Part shown: positions 16,291 to 25,130 of the stretch, in pieces
Layout of the letters: every line of letters starts with the position of its first letter
Position numbering within the stretch: position 1 is the first letter of the stretch
From: Phycisphaerales bacterium
GTDB lineage: Bacteria > Planctomycetota > Phycisphaerae > Phycisphaerales > SM1A02
Assembly: GCA_022446795.1 (NCBI GenBank)
Contig: JAKVBX010000017.1
Coordinates: forward strand, 65,166 to 106,102
Direction of reading: 5' to 3'
Length of the DNA stretch: 40,937 nucleotides
Program-made: the position numbers and the translations under genes
Notes under the pieces: model-generated
Databases searched by the model: none
The model's input: only the letters and a program-made list of their open reading frames with translations
Told to the model about the DNA's origin: nothing

Positions 16291-17689
16291 ACCAGGTCGA
16301 GTGGAACGATGGCCGGTCCTGGCCGAGTCGCCCATCCTGCGCCTGGTCACGCTCTGTGGGCTCTATGTCGCCCAGGGGTTGCCCTGGGGATTCGTCAGCG
16401 TGGCCATCGCCGCGACATTGGCCGCCCGTGGGATGGATGCAGCCGCCATCGCCGAGCTGACCGTGATGGCGACGTTGCCCTGGTCATTCAAATGGGTCTG
16501 GGGCCCGATCATCGATCGCTTCCGACTGCCCGCCATGGGGCGTCGTCGCCCATGGATCCTCCTGGCCCAGTCCGGCATGATCACCATGCTCGTGCTGCTG
16601 TCGATCTTCCCGGGGCTGAGCGAGGACTTCGATTCACTCAAGTACGCGGTCTTCTTCGTCAACTGTTTCTCGTCATTGCAGGATGTCTCGGTGGATGCGT
16701 TGGCGGTTGATCTGCTCAAGCCACACGAGCGAGGTCGAGCCAATGGCCTGATGTACGGCTCCAGCTATGGAGGCAATGCCCTGGGCGGTGCGGTGCTGGG
16801 TCTGATCGCAGCGACCGTGAGCCTTCAGTTCGCGTTCTTCGTCCTGGCGCTCGCCGTGGCGTGCATCATGCTGTTGCCGCTGCTGCTGCGTGAACGTCGT
16901 GGCGATCGATTCTTCGGTCTGAGTGGGGGCGCGGCATCCGACATGGTGGCGGATCTCTGCGGGAACTGCGGATACTCCCGCGCGGGCCTGCCGTCGGATC
17001 GACCCTGCCCCGAGTGTGGTGAGGACTTCAAGGCGCCCCCGGAGGGGCCCAAGTCGTTCCTCAAGCTGCTTCAGTTGTTCGTTCGGGCGTTTTCACTCGT
17101 CCCGACCTTCTCGGGTGTGATCCTGGCCTTGCTGGCCAGCATCACGACGGGTCTCCTGGGTGCCTTCATGTCGCCCTTGATGATCCAGGACCTGGGCTGG
17201 ACGCAGGTCGAGTACTCCAGCGTGATGGGAACGATCATCTTCGTCGGCCTCGGCGGTTCGATCGTGGGGGGCTTCCTGGCCGATGCCATCGGTGCCCGTC
17301 GGATGGCCGCGATGGCCGGACTGGGCATGGCCCTGATGTGGGTCATCTTTGCCATGACGCCACATCTCTGGACCGTTCGGACGTCGCTGATCACGTACCT
17401 GGTGATCGACACCGCCCTGGGCGGCATGTTCTCGGTGTCGTTGTTCGCCCTGTTCATGGGCGTGTCGTGGAAGAAGATGGCGGCTACCCAGTTCACGACC
17501 TACATGGCCATGTTGAACCTGTCTCGAATCATCGGCGCCGCGCTGGCTCGGGAGGTCGACGGTCAACTCGACTACACCGAGATCTTCCTGCTGTCATCCG
17601 GGGTGACGGTCCTCGCTGTGCTGGTCCTGCCCCTGGTGAGCCCGGCTCGGGCCCAGCGGATCTTCGAGCGGCTTGATCGCACGTCGTGA
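16271..17689 (+). CDS. AmpG-like (PAT family) MFS transporter with an internal zinc ribbon
   Basis: 472 residues. The major-facilitator fold resembles the PAT family (AmpG and acetyl-CoA transporter relatives): GLPWGF in helix 1, WGPIIDRF after helix 2, DVSVDALAVDLL before helix 5 and GRANGLMYGSSYGG. AmpG imports muropeptides; the substrate here is not known. Between the two six-helix halves the cytoplasmic loop (about 208-262) carries a zinc ribbon with Cys230, Cys233, Cys246 and Cys249 (CGNCGYSRAGLP and CPECG). This ribbon is common in planctomycete proteins but not in ordinary AmpG. The ATG at 16271 lies inside the end of the glycosyltransferase gene (20-bp overlap). Confidence 0.85.
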   Translation: MPPQDAEPGRVERWPVLAESPILRLVTLCGLYVAQGLPWGFVSVAIAATLAARGMDAAAIAELTVMATLPWSFKWVWGPIIDRFRLPAMGRRRPWILLAQSGMITMLVLLSIFPGLSEDFDSLKYAVFFVNCFSSLQDVSVDALAVDLLKPHERGRANGLMYGSSYGGNALGGAVLGLIAATVSLQFAFFVLALAVACIMLLPLLLRERRGDRFFGLSGGAASDMVADLCGNCGYSRAGLPSDRPCPECGEDFKAPPEGPKSFLKLLQLFVRAFSLVPTFSGVILALLASITTGLLGAFMSPLMIQDLGWTQVEYSSVMGTIIFVGLGGSIVGGFLADAIGARRMAAMAGLGMALMWVIFAMTPHLWTVRTSLITYLVIDTALGGMFSVSLFALFMGVSWKKMAATQFTTYMAMLNLSRIIGAALAREVDGQLDYTEIFLLSSGVTVLAVLVLPLVSPARAQRIFERLDRTS

Positions 17690-17881
17690 CGCTGACCTGT
17701 CAATTGAACAGCCCGAATCCGGCAACTTCTCAACATTGCCGTGAACCCGCCAAGTGAGCGCCTGTGGGGTGTGTTCCACCTCTTTCTTCAGTGCTCAAGC
17801 CTCTGATTGAATAGAACCACATGACACCGCGCCTCGAGGCGGCCAGAGCGATCGTGCGGCGTCCTGAAACGAGGAAGAAAC

Positions 17882-18511
17882 ATGTTCAACAAGATGATGA
17901 TGACTGCCACAGTCCTGGCGTGCGGAACGGCGTTGGGTTCGACCCGGCCCCTGCTCAATGCCGGTGATACGCATTCGCTGAGTGGAACCACGTCCTCAGC
18001 AGATGCTGATGCCTACGGCACGCTCCTCTACGGGCAGAATGACGCGATCTCGATTGGACCCGGTGTGTACGTCGGCACGTTGCTGACGCGCGTCATTGAG
18101 AACAGCGCGGGTGAGCTCGTCTTTGAGCTGGAGCTCATCGGTGACAGCCCGATCATCGGGCTCGATCGCATCACGTACAGCGGCTTCGCCGGCACCGATC
18201 TCTGGTCCGAGTGGAAGGTCGGTGCGGGCGACCTTAGCCCGGGTACGGTCTCGCGATCCAGCGATGGTGACTCAGTGGACTGGAGCGGTCCATGGGCGGG
18301 CAACATCTATCACCACAACTCGGAGTCGATGTTTGCCGTGACCGATGCGACGGCGTACTCCAGGACTGGCGGCGTGGTTCGGATCATGACGGACTGGGGG
18401 GCGTACCAGGATGTCGTGGTGGCCGCGCCGATGATCCCCGCCCCGGGTGCCATGGCACTCGTCGGCATCGCGGGTTGCCTGGCGGGATCCCGTCGGCGCC
18501 GACGCGGATGA
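17882..18511 (+). CDS. PEP-CTERM-like exported protein (paralogue B)
   Basis: 209 residues. Same plan as the protein at 13790-14443: a signal peptide (about 1-19), a beta-rich domain, then PAPGAMALVGIAGC and RRRRRG. Aligned blocks include DAYGTLLYGQ, NSAGELVFELELI, a GPWAG segment and TDATAYS. Identity is clear but modest, so the duplication is old. The Cys in the anchor helix is again present. GAGGAA lies about 6 nt before the ATG. The preceding 192 bp hold no gene. Both copies flank the DUF669/glycosyltransferase/transporter block. Confidence 0.82.
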   Translation: MFNKMMMTATVLACGTALGSTRPLLNAGDTHSLSGTTSSADADAYGTLLYGQNDAISIGPGVYVGTLLTRVIENSAGELVFELELIGDSPIIGLDRITYSGFAGTDLWSEWKVGAGDLSPGTVSRSSDGDSVDWSGPWAGNIYHHNSESMFAVTDATAYSRTGGVVRIMTDWGAYQDVVVAAPMIPAPGAMALVGIAGCLAGSRRRRRG

Positions 18512-18544
18512 GCCTCACGCGTACCGAACCCTTGCGCTGGACTG

Positions 18545-18577
18545 GGCACCTCTCGGCCACTGTGGCCGGGGGGTGCC
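18545..18577. terminator. Terminator-like hairpin between convergent genes
   Basis: GGCACCTCTCGGCCA (18545-18559) can pair with 18563-18577 over 15 positions, with two G-T wobbles and a 3-nt loop. There is no T tract. It lies between stops at 18511 (+) and 18610 (-). Confidence 0.5.
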
Positions 18578-18609
18578 TGGGCATTCAGGGGGAACGGATG
18601 TCGAGCGGA

Positions 18610-19335
18610 TCAGGAAGATCCGTCCCGCATGCGGTCGAGGCTGTCGGGGAAGGGATAGGTCGCGAAGACACCGGTTGGGGCCGTGTGCCACATCGCCAGG
18701 CTCGGATAGACGTCACCGCGGTAGCCTGCGTTGTACATGGATCTCAGCACGGTCTCGAACGGGGGCTCACTGCCATCTTCGTTACGGAGCTTGTTGGAGT
18801 GGGCGCCGAGGAAGCTGACGCTGGCCACGGCCTGCCGATCACTTCGCTTCTCAAGCATCTTCGAGATGGTTCGGAATCCCCGCTCCATATCGGCTGGCGT
18901 GAAGTGTTCCTTCCCGCGTGGCCGGAGGATGGCCAGGATCAGCAGGCTGTCGAGGTCGAACTTGAGGATGTACGGCTCGTTGTCACGTCGGTCGTGAAGG
19001 CTGATCGCATCCTGGAAGACCTTGGCGTAGGACGTTGCTGACTCGATGGTCCATTGGCTGGTCGTCACCATCTCCAGCAGCGTGCCGATGATGCCATGGC
19101 CGTTGTCGGTATCGTTGATGCCGCACACGACCGTCCGGTATCGACCCGCCAGAACGTCTCGAAGCAGGCTCTGTCCCCACTGGATTCGAATCTCACCGCC
19201 ACCAATGGTGGCCTGCCGGGGATCGTTGGCTGGGAGCAGCACGATGCGATCGGTGTGTCGATCGGCTTCCAGCAGTCGGTCCCCATCTCCAAGGTAGAGG
19301 CGTGGTCGTTCGTGATCGATGTGTGTCGAGCTCAT
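18610..19335 (-). CDS. Conserved-looking hypothetical protein
   Basis: 241 residues, family not recognised. There is no signal peptide or membrane helix, so it is probably cytoplasmic. Notable segments are RTVVCGINDTDNGHGIIGTL, a helical DLDSLLILAILRPRG, a basic helix FRTISKMLEKRSDRQ, and SFLGAHSN. Amino-acid composition and codon use are like the neighbours and the frame is clean, which supports a real gene. The ATG at 19335 is chosen because GGAG lies about 11 nt upstream; the longer frame reaching 19488 overlaps the divergent transporter gene. The divergent gap with that transporter is 116 bp. Confidence 0.7.
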   Translation of the reverse strand: MSSTHIDHERPRLYLGDGDRLLEADRHTDRIVLLPANDPRQATIGGGEIRIQWGQSLLRDVLAGRYRTVVCGINDTDNGHGIIGTLLEMVTTSQWTIESATSYAKVFQDAISLHDRRDNEPYILKFDLDSLLILAILRPRGKEHFTPADMERGFRTISKMLEKRSDRQAVASVSFLGAHSNKLRNEDGSEPPFETVLRSMYNAGYRGDVYPSLAMWHTAPTGVFATYPFPDSLDRMRDGSS

Positions 19336-19439
19336 GGTGGTTCGGACTCCTGTATTGACAGCATACGCCATCGCGAGACCCATGGATCCTGCGAATGGTC
19401 TGCCCAGTCGATGGCCCGCCCCGGGGCTGCGGGCTCCGC

Positions 19440-19445
19440 TAGGAT
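19440..19445 (+). promoter_or_regulatory. Putative -10 box TAGGAT, leaderless start of the MHS transporter gene
   Basis: TAGGAT ends exactly 6 nt before the GTG at 19452; no separate Shine-Dalgarno is visible. Confidence 0.4.
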
Positions 19446-19451
19446 CTGCCC

Positions 19452-20756
19452 GTGCCCACTGCCGCCGACCATTCCCCGGACAGCACACCGCCCAGGCGAT
19501 CTCGAGCCATCGCCGGCGGGGTCATCGGCAATCTCTTCGAGTGGTACGACTTCACCATCTACGGGTTCTTCGCACCGGTGATCGCTGTCGAGTTTTTTGG
19601 CGATGGTGATGGGACCGCCGGCCTGCTCAAGGCCTTTGCGGTCTTTGCCGTGGGGTATCTCGGGCGGCCCCTCGGGGCGGTCATCTTCGGCCTGATCGGC
19701 GATCGCCTGGGTCGGAAGGTGGCGCTGCTCGTGTCCCTGGCGGTCATGGCCGTTCCCACCCTGGGCATGGTGCTCATTCCGACGTGGCAGTCGGTGGGCA
19801 TCCTGTCGCCGATTCTCCTGGTGCTGTTCCGGCTGGTGCAGGGCATCTCGATCGGCGGGGAGTTCACGGGGGCCGTGTCCTACCTGTCCGAGCAGGCGGC
19901 CAGTCGTCATCGAGGGCTGTGCGGTGCGCTGACCGTGAGCACCGCCATGTTGGGCATCCTCATGGGCTCGCTTGTCTTCACCATCATGGAATCGACGATG
20001 TCCACCGAGGCGCTGCAGGGATGGGCCTGGCGGGTGGCATTCGGTGGTGGGTTGTTGATTCTCTTTGCCGCCGGTTGGGTGCGGTGGGGCATGCCGGTGT
20101 CATCGCATTTCCAGGAGGCAAAGGCCGCGGGCACGCTGGTCGCGCAACCGGTTCGAACCTGCTTCCGGTCGTATCGTCGAGAGATCGGTTACGCCATGCT
20201 CCTCATCGCCGTTCCGAGCATGATCTGTTACGCCGTGACGATTTCCATGGCGGAGTTCCTGCATCGTGAAGTGCACATGCCCCGGGCATCGGCCGGGCTG
20301 ATCGTCACGATCGCGATCGTGCTGTCGGTCGTCATTCCGTTGATCAGCGGGGCCCTCTCGGATCGATTTGGTCGACGACCGTTCATCCGGATCAGCTTCC
20401 TGGGGGTCGTGATCTGGGCCATTCCGATGTACGCCCTGGCCGGCACCGGCAACATGGTCCTGGTCTGGGTGGCCGTCCTTGTGGGGGCCGTGCTCCTGGG
20501 CATCATGCAGGGGGCCTATCCCGCGGCGTTGTCCGAGCTGTTTCCAACATCCGTGCGCTATACCGGCACGTCGATCGTCTACAACATCTGCTTCGCCGTG
20601 CTGGGTGGCACCTTCCCGCTGGCCGCCACGTGGTTGATCGATATCACCGGCCAGGTCACCGCGCCGGGGTGGTACCTCGGTGGCGTCTCCCTCCTGGTGC
20701 TGATCTTCATCTGGAGAATGCCCGAGACGGCGAAGTCGTCCCTGCGCTCCGATTGA
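19452..20756 (+). CDS. MFS transporter, metabolite:H+ symporter (MHS) family
   Basis: 434 residues, 12 predicted membrane helices. The MHS signature GNLFEWYDFTIYGFFAPV is at about 25-42, followed by GRPLGAVIFGLIGDRLGRK, the classic MFS loop 2-3 motif, and RLVQGISIGGEF in helix 5. The family (ProP, KgtP, ShiA, citrate carriers) takes up osmolytes or organic acids with protons; the substrate cannot be assigned. The start is a GTG. The stop lies 2 bp from the stop of the convergent peptidase gene. Confidence 0.9.
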   Translation: MPTAADHSPDSTPPRRSRAIAGGVIGNLFEWYDFTIYGFFAPVIAVEFFGDGDGTAGLLKAFAVFAVGYLGRPLGAVIFGLIGDRLGRKVALLVSLAVMAVPTLGMVLIPTWQSVGILSPILLVLFRLVQGISIGGEFTGAVSYLSEQAASRHRGLCGALTVSTAMLGILMGSLVFTIMESTMSTEALQGWAWRVAFGGGLLILFAAGWVRWGMPVSSHFQEAKAAGTLVAQPVRTCFRSYRREIGYAMLLIAVPSMICYAVTISMAEFLHREVHMPRASAGLIVTIAIVLSVVIPLISGALSDRFGRRPFIRISFLGVVIWAIPMYALAGTGNMVLVWVAVLVGAVLLGIMQGAYPAALSELFPTSVRYTGTSIVYNICFAVLGGTFPLAATWLIDITGQVTAPGWYLGGVSLLVLIFIWRMPETAKSSLRSD

Positions 20757-20758
20757 CG

Positions 20759-23146
20759 TCAGTCCTCGAGCAGGTTCTCCCGGAAGAGCTCGTCGATCCG
20801 GCGATACTCATCCAGCCAACTGGAATCCTCGCGGAAGCCATGCGGCTCTACCGGGTACATCGCAACCTCCCAGTCGACCTTCTCCAGTTCAATCAACCGC
20901 TGGGCCAGCCGGACCGAGTCCTTGAAGAGGACATTGTCATCCACCATGCCATGGCAGATCAGCAGGGCACCGTCGAGTCCCTCGGCGTGCTCGATGGGGG
21001 ACGACACACGGTAGGCCTCCGGGTCCCGCTCGGGTGTGTTGAGAATCGGCCGGGTGTAGCTGTCGTTGTAGTGCGCCCAGTCGGTCACGGGTCGCAGTGC
21101 GGCGCCGCAGGCGAGCAGCCCGGGTTCGGTGAACATCGCCATCAGCACCACGAAGCCGCCATACGAACCACCATACGCGCCGACACGAGCGGGATCGACG
21201 TCGTGGTTCGTGGCGAGCCAGTCAATCGCCACCGCGAGGTCCTCGACCTCGGGCGTGCCCATGTTCCGGTAGATGGCGGCCCGGAAGTCCCGTCCGTATC
21301 CGGACGAGGCGCGGTAATCCAGATCCAGGACGACATAGCCCTGGCGAGCCAGGTGCATGTTGAACAGTGCCTCACGTGCATAGTTGGACCACTGGTTGTC
21401 CGCGTTCTGCAGATACCCGGCGCCGTGGATGAAGACGACGGCTGGGCGTGGACCATCGGCGGGATCCGGGGGCAGGTAGAGCTTGGCCCACAGGTCCGCG
21501 CCGTGCGGCGAGGGAATGCGGACGATCCGTGGCTCCACGAGGGGTGTCGAGAGGTACTCGGGTGTTCGGGACTCGGTCAGCCAGTGTGGTGCGCCATCCG
21601 CCTGGACATCCTGTATCACGATTTCCGGCGGGTGCGTGGCGCTGGAGACCCGCATCAGCAGACGATCGCCAGCCGGTGACAGCGAGAAGGAATCCACCGA
21701 GCGGTCCAGGGACGTGACCTGTCGTATCTCACCAGTGGCCGGGTCGACGACGTGAACATCGCGGACCACCGGGCGTTCGCGTCCCGTCGTGAACCAGAGC
21801 AGTCCATCGCCCGGGCCCTCGCGGACCGAGCGGGCTTCCCACGGTCCATTCGTGAGGGCCGTGACCTCGTCCGTCTCGGGATCCCAGGCGTACACGTGTC
21901 CCCAACCCGATTCCTCGGACTGGAACCACAGGGCGGAGCCGTCATTCATCCAGTCCATGCCATTGAATGACCGTCCGATCCATGCTTCGTCGTAGAGATG
22001 GTGAATCGGTTCCAGGGACGGGGGATCCGAGGCCAGGTCGACCTCGGCGATCCAGCGGTCCTTGTTGTCCTGCGATCGCGCCTGGATGACCAGTCGCTCG
22101 CCATCGGGTGACCACTCCAGCGCGGTGTACCGGATCGCCCGGGTTGGTCCGTCCTCGGTCGCATTCTGGTTATCCGCCTCGGGTGCGGCGGTGGCGTTGT
22201 CATTGGCGGCGGCGTCCTGGTCCAGCCACGCCAGGGGATCGGTCCGGATGGTGGGCAGTACCGAGTGATCGAGTTTGTGGAAGGTGCCGGAGTCCAGGTC
22301 GACCAGGAGCAGGGTCTCCGTCGTGCGCTTGGGAACGCCCACCATGCTGCGGACCCGCTGGGTCCCGACGTATCCCGAGTCGGTGACGAAGCGCGGCATC
22401 GTGTCCTGTTCACCGCTGCGTCGACCGGAACCCGTGGACAGGATCAGCCACCGACCCGCCGGCGAGAACTCGATCAGGCGGGCGTTTCGGCCCGAGCCCA
22501 GTCGGACGTCTTCCGGCCGTCGCCGTGGGTCAGCCTCATCGATGGCATCTGACCAGGCTTCCCGCGTGTCCGATTGCTCCTCCCGTTTCCGGAGTGTTTC
22601 GAACAGGCGTTGCTGCTGGTCCGTCATGAAGTCGGACGTGTCCTTCTTGTCGTCCTCTTCCTCGTCCTGGAACACGATCCACCGCGGCTCGAATTCTGCG
22701 CCGGTGGCCAGGTTGCGGACCACGGTTCGACCATGCCGCTGGAACTGGATCGACTCGTCCCCGGCCATGAACCGTGGCCGGTACTCGCTGGTCGCCGTGT
22801 TCGTGAGCCGGATGACCTGGCCCGTGGTCACATCGGAGAGAAAGAGATCCCCATCGTGGGTGTGTACCCGCCGGGTCCGCGCGGTATCCCAGTCGCCTCC
22901 GGGCCGGTTGATGGTGGTTCGTTCCGCATCCGTCAGCACGGACTGGCCGCCGGTGGCGGGATCGAGTCGGACGATCTCGTCGGTGACGCCATCGGGTCGG
23001 TCACGGCGGAAGAAGATCTCCTGCCCGTCATCCGACCACCAGGCCTGGCGGGGGGCCAGGGCCATCCAGTCGGGATCCTGCATGATCTGCTTGAGCGTGG
23101 GAGGGCCGGAGGGGGCCGCCAGGAGCAGTGTCAGAAGGGCGAGCAT
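20759..23146 (-). CDS. Secreted S9 family prolyl-oligopeptidase-type peptidase
   Basis: 795 residues. A short signal peptide (about 1-12) leads into a long beta-propeller region (about 15-535) with WD-like strands and a low-complexity Asn/Ala/Glu stretch, then an alpha/beta-hydrolase domain. The triad is visible: Ser661 in GGSYGG, Asp736 or 737 in VDDNV, and His769 in EPHGF, as in DPP IV and acylaminoacyl peptidases. It should cut short peptides in the periplasm. TAGGCT lies 7 nt before the ATG without a Shine-Dalgarno. Confidence 0.93.
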   Translation of the reverse strand: MLALLTLLLAAPSGPPTLKQIMQDPDWMALAPRQAWWSDDGQEIFFRRDRPDGVTDEIVRLDPATGGQSVLTDAERTTINRPGGDWDTARTRRVHTHDGDLFLSDVTTGQVIRLTNTATSEYRPRFMAGDESIQFQRHGRTVVRNLATGAEFEPRWIVFQDEEEDDKKDTSDFMTDQQQRLFETLRKREEQSDTREAWSDAIDEADPRRRPEDVRLGSGRNARLIEFSPAGRWLILSTGSGRRSGEQDTMPRFVTDSGYVGTQRVRSMVGVPKRTTETLLLVDLDSGTFHKLDHSVLPTIRTDPLAWLDQDAAANDNATAAPEADNQNATEDGPTRAIRYTALEWSPDGERLVIQARSQDNKDRWIAEVDLASDPPSLEPIHHLYDEAWIGRSFNGMDWMNDGSALWFQSEESGWGHVYAWDPETDEVTALTNGPWEARSVREGPGDGLLWFTTGRERPVVRDVHVVDPATGEIRQVTSLDRSVDSFSLSPAGDRLLMRVSSATHPPEIVIQDVQADGAPHWLTESRTPEYLSTPLVEPRIVRIPSPHGADLWAKLYLPPDPADGPRPAVVFIHGAGYLQNADNQWSNYAREALFNMHLARQGYVVLDLDYRASSGYGRDFRAAIYRNMGTPEVEDLAVAIDWLATNHDVDPARVGAYGGSYGGFVVLMAMFTEPGLLACGAALRPVTDWAHYNDSYTRPILNTPERDPEAYRVSSPIEHAEGLDGALLICHGMVDDNVLFKDSVRLAQRLIELEKVDWEVAMYPVEPHGFREDSSWLDEYRRIDELFRENLLED

Positions 23147-23153
23147 GCCCGTG

Positions 23154-23159
23154 AGCCTA
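23154..23159 (-). promoter_or_regulatory. Putative -10 box TAGGCT, near-leaderless start of the S9 peptidase gene
   Basis: TAGGCT on the minus strand ends 7 nt before the ATG at 23146. The same hexamer lies 8 nt before the small membrane gene at 36744. Confidence 0.4.
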
Positions 23160-23286
23160 CCCGCTTATCGGTCCAAGCGATATCTGCTCGAAGCTCGATG
23201 CCTGCCAGGGGCGTCACCCCCAAACCCGTGCTAGTCTGAAATGTCGTGTCTGCGAGTTGATGTCCTGTTCCACGACAGGGGGAGGC

Positions 23287-24363
23287 ATGGGTAAAGCCAA
23301 GAAGCATGCCGGAGTCCAGCGAAATCTGCTGGCGACGGAACTGGGTTGGTGGTCCGTCCTGTTGACGACGCTGCTGCTCGGTGCGCTGGTCTGCAACATC
23401 TTCGCGCTGATGTACCCGTTCCTGGAGTTCAGTGCGGCCTTTGCCGGCAAGGAACTCTACAGCATCCCCCATACCATCCAGTTGATGTGGAGCTACAAGC
23501 TCTACGCCGTGGCGATCCTGGTGGTGGCCTTCTCGTTGACGTTCCCCTTCGTGAAGCTCGGGATGATGATCATCATCCTCTGGTTCCCATGGCCCCGGTC
23601 CGGCCGACATCGGACGTTGATGGTGCTGCGTCACCTGGGACGCTGGTCCCTGCTGGACGTCTTCATCGCCCTCATCATCCTGGTCCTGGCTGATGACCAG
23701 ATCTTCATCGGGGCCAAGCCGAGGGTCGGCGTGGCGCTTTTCCTGATCGCGATCTGCACCAGCATGTTGACCTGCGAACTGATGGAGCACCTCAATCACG
23801 GCCAGGTCGTGCCGAAGGTGGATCTGCTGGGTGGTCGACGCACGCCCATCTACTGGGCGTCCGGTTGGACGTTCTGGTTGATGGTGCCGCTCCTGGTGGT
23901 CGCCCTCCTGTCGCTCCTGGCAGCGGTGGGACTCCCGTACTTCCAGATCAACGAGTTCCTGCTCCGTCACAACGCCTACAGCGTCATCAAGAGCATCACA
24001 GCCCTGAGTTCGGCCGGGGCCCCCGGCTTCGCCATCACCATGCTGGCCTTCCTGGTCGTCCTGCCCATCGCTCGGCTCCTGACCATGGCGATCCTGGGAC
24101 TCCTTCCCATGAACCGGCGGTGGCGTCGCGGGCTCGACATGTGGTCCAGCATCATCGGTGCCTGGTCCATGCTGGATGTGTTCGGCCTGGCGTTGTTGCT
24201 GTTCCTCACCGAGGGTGCTCGACTCGTCAAGTTCGAGATCCATACCGGCCTGTACATGATCATCGTCGCGGTCGGCATCTACTACCTCACCCTGTTCGTG
24301 GGGACGCTCGCCATTCGCCGGGCGATCAGTTCGGGTGAGAAGGTGGAATCGGAGACCTCGTGA
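23287..24363 (+). CDS. PqiA-like integral membrane protein, two PqiA domains
   Basis: 358 residues from ATG 23287. It has two related four-helix modules (about 15-155 and 190-345), as in paraquat-inducible protein A. The zinc-ribbon cysteines found in E. coli PqiA are absent. PqiA proteins work with MCE proteins (PqiB) in envelope lipid transport, but no MCE gene is visible here. The start is uncertain: GGGGGAGG almost touches ATG 23287, while an ATG at 23260 and TTG at 23257 would add 9 or 10 residues. A TAGTCT box (23232-23237) precedes it. The stop overlaps the next gene in a GTGA junction. Confidence 0.82.
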   Translation: MGKAKKHAGVQRNLLATELGWWSVLLTTLLLGALVCNIFALMYPFLEFSAAFAGKELYSIPHTIQLMWSYKLYAVAILVVAFSLTFPFVKLGMMIIILWFPWPRSGRHRTLMVLRHLGRWSLLDVFIALIILVLADDQIFIGAKPRVGVALFLIAICTSMLTCELMEHLNHGQVVPKVDLLGGRRTPIYWASGWTFWLMVPLLVVALLSLLAAVGLPYFQINEFLLRHNAYSVIKSITALSSAGAPGFAITMLAFLVVLPIARLLTMAILGLLPMNRRWRRGLDMWSSIIGAWSMLDVFGLALLLFLTEGARLVKFEIHTGLYMIIVAVGIYYLTLFVGTLAIRRAISSGEKVESETS

Positions 24364-25094
24364 CCGTGACCAGCGTGGCCAAGGCGGTTCGTTCAATCTC
24401 CCGCGAATTGAGTGGCACGGTTTCGGCGTTGTCGTTCGGTCCGCCGGTGCACACGGTGTACAACCCGCTGGTGCATGCCCGCCGATCACATGAGGCCTAC
24501 CTGGATCGATACGCGCGAAGTGGCACCGAGGCGTTGCTGCTGGGCATGAACCCGGGACCCTGGGGCATGGTGCAGACCGGCGTTCCCTTCGGCGAGGTCG
24601 AGTTGACGCGTGATTTCCTCGGCATCGAGGAAACCGTCGATGTTCCGGCCAACGAGCATCCCCGCCGACCCGTGATGGGCTTCAACTGCCCACGGCGCGA
24701 GGTCAGCGGGCGACGACTGTGGGGCTGGGCCGAGGAACGCTTCGGCTCGGCCGATGCCTTCTTTGATCGATTCTTCGTCTGGAATCACTGTCCGCTGGCG
24801 TTCCTGGAGGAGAGTGGCCGCAACCGGACCCCCGACAAGCTCCCCGCGTCGGAGCGTGATGCCTTGCTGGAACCCTGTGACGAGGCCCTGGCCCGGCTGG
24901 TCGAGGTCCTGGAGCCTCGTCGTCTGATCGGTGTCGGTGGCTTTGCCCTGAAGCGGGCCACCGCCGTCTTCGGTACGGATGGGCCCGAGCTTGGTTCCAT
25001 TCTCCACCCGAGCCCGGCCAGTCCGGCCGCCAACCGGGGATGGGCGCCGCAGATCGAGAAGCAACTGCACGACATGGGAATCGAGCTGCCCTGA
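24360..25094 (+). CDS. SMUG1-type single-strand-selective uracil-DNA glycosylase
   Basis: 244 residues. This base-excision-repair enzyme removes uracil and oxidised pyrimidines such as 5-hydroxymethyluracil. Both SMUG1 motifs are present and close to the animal enzyme: GMNPGPWGMVQTGVPFGE at 62-79, with Asn64 as the water-positioning residue, and HPSPASPAANRGW at 216-228, with catalytic His216. SMUG1 is best known from animals but occurs in scattered bacteria. The GTG start at 24360 overlaps the PqiA-like stop (GTGA), so translation is probably coupled; a functional link between the two is not obvious. Confidence 0.92.
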   Translation: MTVTSVAKAVRSISRELSGTVSALSFGPPVHTVYNPLVHARRSHEAYLDRYARSGTEALLLGMNPGPWGMVQTGVPFGEVELTRDFLGIEETVDVPANEHPRRPVMGFNCPRREVSGRRLWGWAEERFGSADAFFDRFFVWNHCPLAFLEESGRNRTPDKLPASERDALLEPCDEALARLVEVLEPRRLIGVGGFALKRATAVFGTDGPELGSILHPSPASPAANRGWAPQIEKQLHDMGIELP

Positions 25095-25113
25095 CGCCTC
25101 CTGTGGTGGCCCC

Positions 25114-25119
25114 TATGCT
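25114..25119 (+). promoter_or_regulatory. Putative -10 box TATGCT for the GT4 gene
   Basis: TATGCT ends 11 nt before the ATG at 25131, which has no Shine-Dalgarno; a leader of only a few bases is implied. Confidence 0.35.
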
Positions 25120-25130
25120 ACTCCCGAGCC

